A stretch of 42,803 nucleotides of DNA from NCBI GenBank assembly GCA_024305105.1, contig JAMWZA010000034.1, positions 1 through 42,803 on the forward strand, read 5' to 3'. The notes under the pieces were generated by a model that was given only the letters and a program-made list of their open reading frames with translations, did not search any database and was not told the origin of the DNA. This DNA comes from Marinoscillum sp. GTDB lineage: Bacteria; Bacteroidota; Bacteroidia; Cytophagales; Cyclobacteriaceae. A program made the translations under genes and the position numbers. Shown here piece by piece: positions 1-9,767 of this stretch (position 1 is the first letter of the stretch; each line of letters opens with the position of its first letter).

Positions 1-54
1 AGGTGCGACTGGTATATGACCATAGTGATTTTGAAATAGACGTAAAGGATTACC
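1..54 (+). repeat. 54-bp direct repeat, left copy (cut by window edge)
   Basis: These bases match positions 372-425, inside the pabC-like gene, without a mismatch; identity ends at base 55. The copy is in the same reading frame as the gene and encodes the same residues (VRLVYDHSDFEIDVKDY). It touches base 1, so the true repeat may extend further left, outside the window. Confidence 0.95.
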
Positions 55-200
55 CAATCGGATCAAAAAGTTCAAAAATCTTGAAATACGTAACACTCGA
101 AAAAAGTCCCATGATCCCAAAAATGAATAAGGAACACAGAACAGTGTCAAGGATGAATTTTCTCATGGTGGCGGAGGTTTGGTTATATTCACCAAATTAA
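3..200 (+). other. Open frame running out of the left repeat; doubtful or chimeric
   Basis: The frame entered from the left repeat stays open to a TAA at 198-200 that overlaps the ATG of the next gene by one base (TAATG). After the repeated 17 or so residues the sequence (PIGSKSSKILKYVTLEKS...) resembles neither PabC nor any family I recognise. It may be the end of an upstream chimeric gene made by duplication, or non-coding sequence. A pabB gene is often upstream of pabC in this phylum, but nothing here is a convincing PabB C-terminus. Confidence 0.2.
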
Positions 201-799
201 TGAGCTCCAGGCATATATTCATAGAATCAATCTGTTTTCGAAAAGGAAACTACCAACTGCTTGATTACCACCAACAGCGTGTTAATGAGACCTTTGCTCA
301 TTTTTTTGGAGGTCACGCACCCCTTAACCTCAAAGAAATACTGCCTCCATTATCATCCACACCTAGAAGAAAGGTGCGACTGGTATATGACCATAGTGAT
401 TTTGAAATAGACGTAAAGGATTACCAACCAAAAAAAATCAACTTATTACAGGTCGTTCACCATGATATGATCAACTATGCATTTAAGCATGGTGATCGCT
501 CGTTACTCGATCAGCTCTTTGCAAAAGTGGACACTGCAGATGACATGATAGTTGTGAAAAATGGCAAGTTGACTGATAGCTACTATGCCAACCTGGCCTT
601 TTGGGATGGCAACAATTGGTACACTCCAGAGACGTGTTTGTTGCCGGGAGTAAAACGACAAGCACTCATCGATGAGGGTCAGTTAACCAAAGCCCCAATC
701 GGTATTTCGGACATTTATGAATACCAATCAGTGAGCTTAATTAATGCGATGCTTGATCTGGCAGAAATTGAAGTCCCAATTTCAAATATTCGTGTTTAA
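200..799 (+). CDS. pabC: PabC-like aminotransferase class IV (4-amino-4-deoxychorismate lyase)
   Basis: Likely PLP enzyme that converts aminodeoxychorismate to p-aminobenzoate and pyruvate for folate synthesis in the cytoplasm. The 199-residue length fits short Bacteroidota PabC proteins. Family signals are the N-terminal FIESICFRKG...LDYHQQRVN segment, the candidate PLP lysine in YAFKHGDRS near residue 98, and the late motifs VVKNGKLTDSYYANLAF and WYTPETCLLPGVKRQ, which match the G.(L/V)T(D/E)...N and TP...LPG..R signatures of class IV enzymes. I chose the ATG at 200 rather than the TTG at 179 because MSSRHIFIESI looks like the normal family start and the preceding TAA overlaps it. Residues 58-75 are duplicated at the left window edge. 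Other class IV members, such as branched-chain or D-amino-acid aminotransferases, are less likely because they are much longer. Confidence 0.82.
   Translation: MSSRHIFIESICFRKGNYQLLDYHQQRVNETFAHFFGGHAPLNLKEILPPLSSTPRRKVRLVYDHSDFEIDVKDYQPKKINLLQVVHHDMINYAFKHGDRSLLDQLFAKVDTADDMIVVKNGKLTDSYYANLAFWDGNNWYTPETCLLPGVKRQALIDEGQLTKAPIGISDIYEYQSVSLINAMLDLAEIEVPISNIRV
372..425 (+). repeat. 54-bp direct repeat, right copy inside pabC
   Basis: This is the intragenic partner of bases 1-54, offset by 371 bp. Here it sits in a normal coding context, about residues 58-75 of the PabC-like protein, so this copy is probably the parental one. Confidence 0.95.
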
Positions 800-807
800 C
801 AAAAAAA

Positions 808-827
808 GAGGCACTGAACAGTGCCTC
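808..827 (-). terminator. Rho-independent terminator (minus-strand direction)
   Basis: An 8-bp perfect stem (808-815 with 820-827) closes on a GAAC loop. Seven A residues at 801-807 become a U-tract on the minus strand, so it should terminate the SiaC-like gene that ends at 909. The plus side lacks a T-tract, so pabC termination here is less certain. Confidence 0.75.
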
Positions 828-908
828 CAAAACGCTTACCCTGACAAACGATGCTTCAGCATAATTTGGGTAACCTAAATAAACCAACAACTAACGGACT
901 CTATTCTA

Positions 909-1358
909 TTATACGGTTATGATCTTGACATCCAGATCGTACAGATCTGAAAAATTCAACCCCGTATCGACCAACTCAGGATTGGTGGCCGCTGCTCTCC
1001 AGATCACCTCCACATGACCACCTGTTAATTTCTTTAAACCGAGAAACTTAAAAAGGTCAAACAAAGCCTTTAAAGATTCGGTATTCATTTCTGTCAAGAA
1101 CACATCCACACTCACTGATCTACTTGCCAGGGTATCCGTTTTGAGCATCGAGATCACTGGCTCAAGCATCTGAATAATATTTGCTGAAGTAGCTTTCCCT
1201 CTGAGGACAAGCTTACGAAGTGGTCTGCTATACTTGATATAGCGTGTATTATTGGTTGCTTCGAGTAATAAGTCCTGCGATTGGCTTATGAACCCCGCCA
1301 TCGCGTTTGTATTCGTAGTAAAATAGGAACTGGTCTGAGTTGTAGAGCTTGTTATCAT
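909..1358 (-). CDS. SiaC/DUF1987-family regulatory phosphoprotein domain protein
   Basis: This 149-residue cytoplasmic protein resembles the DUF1987/SiaC family. In pseudomonads SiaC is a phospho-switched partner of a diguanylate cyclase and is modified by a PP2C phosphatase and a kinase. The matching part is the C-terminal two thirds: a strand-turn segment (SVSVDVFLTEMNTES near residues 81-95), then KKLTGGHVEVIWR and the acidic ending ELVDTGLNFSDLYDL, which follow the family pattern of NT.S, V.V.W and (D/E)(M/L)...G..(F/Y). The Thr/Ser in MNTES lies where the family's phosphoacceptor is expected, which is inference. No SiaA, SiaB or SiaD homologue is adjacent. The Ser/Thr-rich first 19 residues may not be translated: Met20 (MAGFISQSQ) is an alternative start. 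The terminator at 808-827 lies downstream. Confidence 0.65.
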   Translation of the reverse strand: MITSSTTQTSSYFTTNTNAMAGFISQSQDLLLEATNNTRYIKYSRPLRKLVLRGKATSANIIQMLEPVISMLKTDTLASRSVSVDVFLTEMNTESLKALFDLFKFLGLKKLTGGHVEVIWRAAATNPELVDTGLNFSDLYDLDVKIITV

Positions 1359-1627
1359 AGCTGTCGATTGTTTAGTTGGTGTATGTGAAAACTACAATAC
1401 AAAGGTGACAACTAGTACCGCTTTATGTAAGAGGGGATTTCGTATTATCTAATTTTACGTGTATCACTTAACAAGCGCGGAATACTGTACTTGTTTTACC
1501 TAATTCCGTACGAAAGTGTTCATAAACGAACATTTATCTCAACCTAATTAATCATTTAATAACTGATTACCAGCGTCTTATGATAATTGGCAAAGATTTC
1601 GCACCAACCTCACTAAACTTGTAAATT

Positions 1628-4084
1628 ATGCTATCAAACCTTCTTACCGTAGCTATACGCACCATCAGCAGACAAAAGTTCTTTGCGTTTATCCACCTGG
1701 TTGGGTTATCTCTGGGATTGATGGTCTGTATCATTATTACGCTTTTTTCGATCAATGAGATTAGCTATGATCAGTTTCATAGCAAAGCAGATCGTATTTA
1801 CAGAATCAATCAGACCTTTATCTGGGGTGATGATGATGCGCTATTTGGTTCTACTGGACCGGCTGTAATGCATGCTATCAATGAAGAAGTTCCTGAATTT
1901 GAGGCGCTTACTCGTGTGCATCCTGTTGGTGCTCAAATAATAAGTAACGCTAAAGCTGGCCAATCCATTCTCTTTGAAGAAGAGAACATACTGGCTGTAG
2001 ATGAAAATTTCCTAAGCATCTTCACTTTCCCATTGCGGGTTGGCAATCAGGAAACAGCACTTTCCAATCCTAACGCGGTGATTCTCACTGATGAAATGGC
2101 TGCCAAGTATTTCCCGGATGAAGAAGCCATTGGCAAGAATCTTGAAATCGGTGAAGGTGCAAGTAAGAAATCATACAAAGTAACAGGGGTTACTGCCAGC
2201 GTCCCATCAAACTCTCACATCCAATTTGACTTTTTGATTTCCATGAGATCACTTCCAGCCGTTGCAAACCGAAGGGATTCGTGGATGTGGACCACATTTG
2301 TGACCTTTGGGTTATTGAGAGAAGATGCTAGCCCAGATTTGGTAGCGGAGAAAGTCGCTGCTGTTCCTGGCAAATACCTGGAAGCCTTTCTTCAGAAATA
2401 CCGTGGCATCAGTTATGCTGAGTTTTTAGAATCAGGAGAGGAATGGGATCTTTATATCCAGCCATTTCTGGACATTCACCTCAAGTCCAATCATGTTTAC
2501 TCTCGTTTAAATCAAACGGGAAATATTCAGAACCTCTACATTCTTTGGGTAATCGGCGGCCTCATACTAGGACTATCACTCATCAACTTTATCAATTTGT
2601 CTACGGCCAAATCAGCATCGAGAGCTCGAGAAGTTGGGATCAGAAAAGTGATCGGCTCGGGTCGTACACTACTAATTTATCAGTTTATTACAGAGTCCCT
2701 TCTTTATGTTGTCTCGTCGGTCATGATCGCTTTCTTCCTGAGCGAGTTGATGTTGCCATTCTTTAATGAGGTAGCCGGCACAGACCTTGACACCTCCCTG
2801 CTCGTAAATCCAGTGGCGATCGGCTGCATACTATTTAGCACTGCTGTCATTGCTTTACTTGGCGGAATGTACCCAGCGTTCTATTTGTCCTCATTTGAGC
2901 CTGCCAAGGTACTAAAAGGAAAGATTGCTCAGGGCCTCAAGGGTGGTAAGGTTAGAAATGTGCTGGTCACTGCGCAGTTCTCTATTAGCATAGCCATGAT
3001 CGCCTGCACCCTGATCGTCCACGATCAGGTGAAGTTCTGGACCAATTACGATCTTGGTTTTGACCGGGAGAATAAGATTATAATCGAAAATGTCAATAGA
3101 CTAGACGGTCAAGCAGAAAGCTTCAAAAACAGCTTACTATCTAACCCGAAGGTAGAAAGGGCTTCCATTACTTCAGATACACCACCGCTGATCTTTGACT
3201 TTGACAACTTCACCAGACAAGAAGGACAGGGCTATAATATTTCTGTTAACTACCTGACAGCAGATGAAGACTTTATGGACTTGTTTGATTTGCAATTAAT
3301 TCATGGACGTGGTATTCAGCAAGGATTTAATGATTCTACCAATATTGTAGTGAACGAATACTTAACAAATGCCTTTGGATTTGAGTCCACTGAAGCAGCC
3401 ATGGGAAAAAAGATCACCTATGGCCATTCAGATTTTAGAATTATTGGAGTGATGAAAGACTTCAATACAAGTCTATCCAATACGAACTATCCGATGGCTA
3501 TTTTGGATCATCAAGCGCCCATCTTTCGAAACCCAAATACGAAAGTGGTCGTCGATTTCAATGAATCTTTAACTGCAGAAGAAGTTCAGGCCTTACTTCA
3601 GGAGTTTGAAGAAATCTGGCAGTCTTTTACTGCCAAAAGCCCATTTTCTTACTCGTTTGTAGACCAGGAATATCAGAACCTGTTTACTCAAACCATCAAC
3701 TTCGGTAGAGTTTTAACTGGATTTGCGGTGCTGGCCGTGATCATCGCCTGTCTTGGGTTGATCGGATTAGTCGCGTTTGTGATCGAAAAGAGAAATAAAG
3801 AAATCGGCGTACGGAAGGTATTGGGAGCATCCATTCTCAATATTTGGGTGATGCTATCATCCGATTTTGGCAAGCTTCTCGCGTTGGGCTTTGTAATTGC
3901 AGCACCTATTACCTGGTATGTAATGAATCAATGGATTCAGGACTTTCCTCTCAGGACGGACATCTCCATTGTCACCATAGTGAGTGCAGGAGTGTTAATG
4001 ATACTGATCTCTGCACTCACCACCAGTTTTCAAACGATCAAAGCCTCCAAAATCAATCCAGTAGATTACCTGAAAGAAGAGTAA
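1628..4084 (+). CDS. FtsX/MacB-type ABC transporter permease
   Basis: This 818-residue inner-membrane protein has the Bacteroidota double-permease layout. TM1 is at about 20-41, followed by a MacB-type periplasmic domain to about 300. Three or four helices lie at about 302-466 (for example VIGGLILGLSLINFINLSTA), then a second periplasmic domain at about 467-685, then three helices at about 688-805. Both FtsX cores carry the typical motif after their first helix: SASRAREVGIRKVIGSGR and EKRNKEIGVRKVLGAS. Such proteins work with a LolD/MacB-like ATPase in mechanotransmission or export of lipoproteins or small molecules; the substrate cannot be read from sequence. No ATPase gene is adjacent, so it is an orphan permease that must borrow one. 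It is convergent with atpC across a strong bidirectional terminator. Confidence 0.9.
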   Translation: MLSNLLTVAIRTISRQKFFAFIHLVGLSLGLMVCIIITLFSINEISYDQFHSKADRIYRINQTFIWGDDDALFGSTGPAVMHAINEEVPEFEALTRVHPVGAQIISNAKAGQSILFEEENILAVDENFLSIFTFPLRVGNQETALSNPNAVILTDEMAAKYFPDEEAIGKNLEIGEGASKKSYKVTGVTASVPSNSHIQFDFLISMRSLPAVANRRDSWMWTTFVTFGLLREDASPDLVAEKVAAVPGKYLEAFLQKYRGISYAEFLESGEEWDLYIQPFLDIHLKSNHVYSRLNQTGNIQNLYILWVIGGLILGLSLINFINLSTAKSASRAREVGIRKVIGSGRTLLIYQFITESLLYVVSSVMIAFFLSELMLPFFNEVAGTDLDTSLLVNPVAIGCILFSTAVIALLGGMYPAFYLSSFEPAKVLKGKIAQGLKGGKVRNVLVTAQFSISIAMIACTLIVHDQVKFWTNYDLGFDRENKIIIENVNRLDGQAESFKNSLLSNPKVERASITSDTPPLIFDFDNFTRQEGQGYNISVNYLTADEDFMDLFDLQLIHGRGIQQGFNDSTNIVVNEYLTNAFGFESTEAAMGKKITYGHSDFRIIGVMKDFNTSLSNTNYPMAILDHQAPIFRNPNTKVVVDFNESLTAEEVQALLQEFEEIWQSFTAKSPFSYSFVDQEYQNLFTQTINFGRVLTGFAVLAVIIACLGLIGLVAFVIEKRNKEIGVRKVLGASILNIWVMLSSDFGKLLALGFVIAAPITWYVMNQWIQDFPLRTDISIVTIVSAGVLMILISALTTSFQTIKASKINPVDYLKEE

Positions 4085-4089
4085 CAAAA

Positions 4090-4111
4090 AAAGGGGCCGT
4101 TTGGCCCCTTT
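4090..4111. terminator. Bidirectional rho-independent terminator
   Basis: A 9-bp stem (AAAGGGGCC at 4090-4098 with GGCCCCTTT at 4103-4111) has a GTTT loop. A-residues before it and T-residues after it give a U-tract in both directions. It separates the convergent permease gene (stop at 4084) and atpC (stop at 4135). Confidence 0.85.
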
Positions 4112-4134
4112 CATTTTTAATCTGTTGTCTTCAC

Positions 4135-4395
4135 TTATTCCGAAACGATCTTTTCGGCAAGTACTGTCACCTTGTTATTAAGAACCTCTACCACACCTCC
4201 ACTCACATGAATCTGAGTAGCAACCGGTTTCTTTTCCTTTATTCTAACATAGGTGATATCTCCATCTCCTAAAGTCGAGATCATCGCTGCATGGTTTTCC
4301 AAGACCTGAAATGAACCATCGCTTCCTGGAAATGATGCATTAGCTACTTCACCTTCAAATACTTTCTCGTCTGGAGTTACAATTTCTAAAAACAT
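4135..4395 (-). CDS. atpC: F-type ATP synthase epsilon subunit, short form
   Basis: Epsilon subunit of the F1 rotor stalk on the cytoplasmic side of the inner membrane. The 86 residues cover only the N-terminal beta-sandwich domain: MFLEIVTPDEKVFEGEV at the start, FPGSDGSFQVLENHAAMIS, then HVSGGVVEVLNNKVTVLAE. The usual C-terminal helical hairpin, about 50 residues in E. coli-type epsilon and the part that inhibits ATP hydrolysis, is absent. The stop is followed directly by a clear terminator, so this is a natural short form rather than a truncation. It follows atpD by 96 bases and is probably co-transcribed. The other ATP synthase genes are not in the window; separation of atpDC from them is common in Bacteroidota. 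Confidence 0.95.
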   Translation of the reverse strand: MFLEIVTPDEKVFEGEVANASFPGSDGSFQVLENHAAMISTLGDGDITYVRIKEKKPVATQIHVSGGVVEVLNNKVTVLAEKIVSE

Positions 4396-4491
4396 ATTTC
4401 ACTATTTCAGGCTTCCAAATCTCATTGGTGATTCCGAAGGTCCTATGAAATGATTATTTCTCAATATTCGGCTATCGTATCGCTCCGCGAT

Positions 4492-6048
<1,557 letters not shown>

Positions 6049-6089
6049 CTAAAATTGATTAAGAGAAAAAGTAAGCAGTTGAAAACTAT

Positions 6090-7298
6090 CTATGTTTTAA
6101 GCAATATTCTAAAAGTAGTCCCTTTATCGGGTTCTGAAGACTTCACGAATATCTTCCCGCCATGATAATTCTCTACAATTCTTTTGGTTAACGTCAGCCC
6201 CAAACCCCATCCACGCCTCTTGGTGGTAAAGCCAGGCTGAAAAACCTGTTTGATTCTATTCTTAGCTATCCCTTTTCCAGTATCAGTTATATCCACGGAT
6301 ATGCGCCCTTCACTTACCTTCATGATTTTGATGGTAATTCGCCCAATACCGCCCATCGCATCCACGGCGTTTTTCATGATATTTTCAATGACCCAGGCAA
6401 ATAGCGGACGATTCAGAGCCCCGAGTATATCGTCAGATGGAAAAGTCTCTAGCTCTATGGTCACCTTGCGCGATATCCGCTTTTGAAGATACTTCACTAC
6501 CTCACCAATAACTTGTGGCACATTTTCCTCACGCAGCTGTGGCACACTTCCTATATTGGAAAACCGCTCCGTAATCATTTCCAGACGATCCACATCTTTC
6601 TCCAGTTCGATAAAGATATCGTGATGGTCCGGGAATTGCTCTTTAAAGTATTCGCTCCAGGCCAGCAATGAAGATAACGGCGTCCCCAGTTGATGTGCCG
6701 TCTCTTTGGCCATCCCTACCCAAACTCTGTTTTGCTCAGCAGTACGTGAGTAGTTGAATACGGTAAACGTAATCAGCGCGAAAATGGCAATTACTGACAG
6801 TTGGATGTAAGGGTAATATTTTAGCTGGACTAGTAAAATGGAGTTTTTGTAATAGATCGTTTTGTACCCATAGATCTGGCCATTGTCCGAAAGGGTCACC
6901 AAAATAGGCTCATGCTCTTCGCGCATCTTTTGGATTTCTGCATACAGAAATTCACGCCGCTTTTCGGGATCGCTGATGGCATCTGCCGCAGGTAAGTTTT
7001 TGTAGTAGTCTGCTTCGCCAAATTCATCAGCTACAATCACGGGAATCGTGTTGTTCGCATCGACTATTTCTTCCAGTATGAAAACCGCGTTGGAGAGCTC
7101 TCCGTCGTTGGTCAGGTACTCGAGGGTTTTGGCATAAAGCGCAATTTGCTTGCTCTCACGTTCCCTGATTTTCTGTACCAGCTGACTGGTATAAACGATG
7201 GAACTGGCACTGATCACCACAGATAAGGCCAGTACAATCCACTTGAAGCTGGATCGCTCAGAATATAGGTTGAATGTAGGGTCGTCTTTTAAACTCAC
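6090..7298 (-). CDS. Membrane-bound sensor histidine kinase
   Basis: Two-component sensor kinase of 402 residues. TM1 is at about 19-38 and TM2 at about 163-183, enclosing a periplasmic sensor region of about 120 residues that resembles no named domain I know. The dimerisation/phosphoacceptor helix has the H-box AKETAHQLGTPLSSL with His202. The ATPase domain follows: N-box ENIMKNAVDAM (about 305-315), G1 DTGKGIA (339-345), F-region PGFTTK and G2 GWGLGLTL (363-370). The HQLGTPLSS form of the H-box is typical of Bacteroidota kinases. No response regulator is adjacent, so the partner is unknown. The start is GTG at 7298-7296; no in-frame ATG lies nearby, and an in-frame TGA shortly upstream limits extension. 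The GTG lies at the base of a 12-bp hairpin and overlaps the stop of a short upstream ORF. Confidence 0.9.
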   Translation of the reverse strand: MSLKDDPTFNLYSERSSFKWIVLALSVVISASSIVYTSQLVQKIRERESKQIALYAKTLEYLTNDGELSNAVFILEEIVDANNTIPVIVADEFGEADYYKNLPAADAISDPEKRREFLYAEIQKMREEHEPILVTLSDNGQIYGYKTIYYKNSILLVQLKYYPYIQLSVIAIFALITFTVFNYSRTAEQNRVWVGMAKETAHQLGTPLSSLLAWSEYFKEQFPDHHDIFIELEKDVDRLEMITERFSNIGSVPQLREENVPQVIGEVVKYLQKRISRKVTIELETFPSDDILGALNRPLFAWVIENIMKNAVDAMGGIGRITIKIMKVSEGRISVDITDTGKGIAKNRIKQVFQPGFTTKRRGWGLGLTLTKRIVENYHGGKIFVKSSEPDKGTTFRILLKT

Positions 7299-7426
7299 TG
7301 CCTGAAACGTTTGACTGTTTCAGGCAGTAAGTTAACTTGAGTTCTTATGAATAGCACCTCAAAACTGTCTTTTCGACTCCTTAGGTTTTGGGAGGAGAAA
7401 CCCTCCTTAACTCTTGGCACTGTCAT
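7295..7426 (-). CDS. Possible 43-aa leader ORF translationally coupled to the histidine kinase
   Basis: An ATG at 7426-7424 opens a 43-codon frame (MTVPRVKEGFSSQNLRSRKD...) that ends at TGA 7297-7295. That TGA overlaps the kinase GTG in the arrangement GTGA, a classic coupling geometry. The peptide is basic and matches nothing I recognise. Its ATG sits beside a 6-bp hairpin (7420-7425 with 7431-7436), and its last codons cross the 12-bp hairpin at 7297-7328. It may be a regulatory leader or a chance ORF; only the overlap and the structure support it. Confidence 0.3.
   Translation of the reverse strand: MTVPRVKEGFSSQNLRSRKDSFEVLFIRTQVNLLPETVKRFRQ
7297..7328 (-). promoter_or_regulatory. Perfect 12-bp hairpin at the histidine kinase start codon
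   Basis: ACTGCCTGAAAC at 7297-7308 pairs with GTTTCAGGCAGT at 7317-7328 around an 8-base loop. On the minus-strand mRNA the hairpin includes two bases of the GTG start and everything immediately upstream, so it would block initiation unless opened. There is no U-tract, so it is not an ordinary terminator. Confidence 0.55.
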
Positions 7427-7490
7427 AGCCTGACAGCTAAACAAAGGAGTATCTGACGAATCAGGAGTGCTCAACTTTCATAGGTGCTTG

Positions 7491-8822
7491 CTAATTTTTC
7501 ATCATAATCCATTTGCCAAGCGTCTTGTAATTCACCTTGGTTCCGTGCATCAGGATTCCAATACGGTAGATTCGGCTAGCCAGCCAAATGGTAAATAAGA
7601 AACCACCCACCATTAGCACCATCGAAAGCGCCAACTCCCAAACTGGCACCCCAAATGGCACACGCATCATCATGATCACCGGTGAAGTAAATGGCACCAT
7701 TGATAACCAAAAAGCCAGTGAACCATTCGGATCATTGAGTACTGCACTCAACATCACAATGGCAAATATCAGCGGTATGGTCACCGGAAACATGAACTGC
7801 TGTGCATCTGCATCACTATCCACCGCAGAACCAATCGCCGCAAACAATGCACCGTATAAAAGATATCCTGTAAGGAAGTAAAACAAGAAGGCCACCACTA
7901 CCATCGGGATATTGATCGAGTCTACGGCAGTGCTCAGTTTCTCCATAATGTTCGGATCGTTCTGTGGAAGGTCTTGCATGTCACCCTGTGGTATGTCCAT
8001 GGCTTCCATCTGCTCTATTTGCTGCTTATCCAGATCCGCTTTTGTATCCATGAAAGCTGCGCCAGCTACCGTACTAATGGTGATGGTAAGAATAATCCAC
8101 AATAAGAACTGCGTGAGGCCTACACTCGCTATCCCTACCACTTTACCCATCATGAGCTGAAATGGCTTGACAGAAGCAATCACCACCTCTATTATGCGAC
8201 TTGTTTTCTCTTCTACCACACCCCGCATGCACATGGCTCCATAGACGAAAATGAACATGTAAATAAGGAATGCCGCCACATAACCAACGGCCGTAGCACC
8301 GATAGAGCTACTTTCCTTTTCCCCACCGGATTCGGTCAAGTTGATGGTATTGATGTCTACGTCTGCTTTGAGGCTTTCCAAGACTTCCTTGTCTATCCCA
8401 GACCTTGTAAGCTTGATATTTTCTATCTCTGCTTCGATTTTCCGACTCAAGCCGGACACCATCCCAATACTCGGATTGTTTGGTGCGTAATAGATCACTC
8501 CATTGGGGCTATCTACGTCCAGTGATGGAATGTATAACAGTCCATCATACTCTCCGCTGAGCACACTGGCTTTGGCATCTTCCAATGACACATCGGTGTA
8601 GTCAAACTGATTATCATCCGAATCAACAAAAACCTCGGCAAACAATCCACTTTCATCAACTACTTGTACATTCTTGGTGTCACTTCCCTTTGTAGCAGTC
8701 CAGGCCACTACGAACATGAAGCCTCCAAATAAAAGAGGTGCTAACAACGTCATGATGATGAAAGACTTCTTTTTCACCCGTGACAAATATTCTCTTGCGA
8801 TAATTAGTCCAATGTTATTCAT
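7491..8822 (-). CDS. ABC-2 type permease, NatB-like Na+/drug exporter family
   Basis: Membrane half of an ABC exporter, 443 residues. One helix lies near the N-terminus (about 20-43, after LIIAREYLSRVKKKSF, a typical NatB/ABC-2 entry sequence). A large extracytoplasmic domain spans about 45-180. A cluster of about six helices then runs to about residue 425, including the RGVVEEKTSRIIEVVIASVKPFQLMMGKVVG loop (near 200-228) that contacts the ATPase in this family. Its start overlaps the end of the ATPase gene by 8 bases, so the two are certainly one operon. NatAB exports sodium in Bacillus; here the substrate is not decidable from sequence. Confidence 0.9.
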   Translation of the reverse strand: MNNIGLIIAREYLSRVKKKSFIIMTLLAPLLFGGFMFVVAWTATKGSDTKNVQVVDESGLFAEVFVDSDDNQFDYTDVSLEDAKASVLSGEYDGLLYIPSLDVDSPNGVIYYAPNNPSIGMVSGLSRKIEAEIENIKLTRSGIDKEVLESLKADVDINTINLTESGGEKESSSIGATAVGYVAAFLIYMFIFVYGAMCMRGVVEEKTSRIIEVVIASVKPFQLMMGKVVGIASVGLTQFLLWIILTITISTVAGAAFMDTKADLDKQQIEQMEAMDIPQGDMQDLPQNDPNIMEKLSTAVDSINIPMVVVAFLFYFLTGYLLYGALFAAIGSAVDSDADAQQFMFPVTIPLIFAIVMLSAVLNDPNGSLAFWLSMVPFTSPVIMMMRVPFGVPVWELALSMVLMVGGFLFTIWLASRIYRIGILMHGTKVNYKTLGKWIMMKN

Positions 8823-9726
8823 GGCTGCCTCCTTTCACTTTACTGATGAAAATTTCGTTGATGGTCGGTACTTTTTCTATAAAAGAGTGGATCTCCACAT
8901 CTTTAATCAACTCCTTAACCAGATTATTTGGACCACCATCTGTTTTGTCCTTAACAACCGATTCGGTCAGGCCGATCTCTGTTCTTTCAGAACCCAATAA
9001 TTCATAATGCTCTGAAGTGGCCAATGTCCCCTCATGGATGACTACAAAGGTTCCATCCTTGTGATCGTTCTTGATATCCAGCTTCTTGCCGTCAAGTATT
9101 TTTTCGGACTTGTTAATCAAAGCTATGTGGTCACACAGTTCTTCTACCGACTCCATTCGGTGTGTCGAGAAAATGACCGTAGCACCATCATCCCTCAGTT
9201 TGAAAATTTCGTCTTTGATCAAATTGGCGTTTACCGGATCAAATCCCGAAAACGGCTCATCGAGAATGATGAGATCAGGCTCATGCAAAACCGTAGCAAT
9301 AAACTGCACTTTCTGTGCCATCCCTTTGGAGAGGTCCTCAATCGCTTTTCCATGCCATTCGGTCAGGTCCAGTCGCTTGAGCCATGACTTGATGCGGCTC
9401 ACTGCTTCTGGTCGGCTCAGTCCTTTTAGTCTGGCGAGGTACAGCAACTGCTCACCGACCTTCATCTTTTTATAAAGGCCTCGCTCCTCAGGCAGATAAC
9501 CAATTTTTCGGACCAGCTCAGGAGTAATTTCATCTCCATTCAAGAAAGCTGTGCCACTATCCTGCTCAATAATTCGGGTAATAATCCTGATCAATGTTGT
9601 TTTACCAGCACCATTTGGGCCCAGCAGACCAAAGATACTTCCCTTGGGGATGGTCATGCTGACATTGCTTAGCGCCTGGTGATTGCTGTAGGATTTACTA
9701 ATGTCGTCAATGCGTAGTAGTTCCAA
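8815..9726 (-). CDS. ABC transporter ATP-binding protein, NatA/CcmA-like
   Basis: ATPase partner of the ABC-2 permease that follows it. Of 303 residues, about the first 215 form the ABC domain: Walker A GPNGAGKT (36-43), signature LSKGMAQ (132-138), Walker B LIILDEP (152-158) and switch His189 in FSTHRMESVEEL. The signature is LSKGM instead of LSGGQ, as usual in this export subfamily. The last 85 or so residues form the accessory C-terminal region of NatA-like ATPases. The gene is divergent from plsC across 41 bases that must hold both start regions. Confidence 0.93.
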   Translation of the reverse strand: MELLRIDDISKSYSNHQALSNVSMTIPKGSIFGLLGPNGAGKTTLIRIITRIIEQDSGTAFLNGDEITPELVRKIGYLPEERGLYKKMKVGEQLLYLARLKGLSRPEAVSRIKSWLKRLDLTEWHGKAIEDLSKGMAQKVQFIATVLHEPDLIILDEPFSGFDPVNANLIKDEIFKLRDDGATVIFSTHRMESVEELCDHIALINKSEKILDGKKLDIKNDHKDGTFVVIHEGTLATSEHYELLGSERTEIGLTESVVKDKTDGGPNNLVKELIKDVEIHSFIEKVPTINEIFISKVKGGSHE

Positions 9727-9767
9727 TCGAATAAAATTTTAGTTACGGTAGATTAGTCTGATATAAT

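Noticed and set aside
7339-7490. Small RNA or riboswitch in the gap between the ABC permease and the kinase
   Set aside because: There are several small hairpins (for example 7391-7406 and 7420-7436), but no known riboswitch pattern and no terminator. The coupled-leader explanation accounts for more of it.
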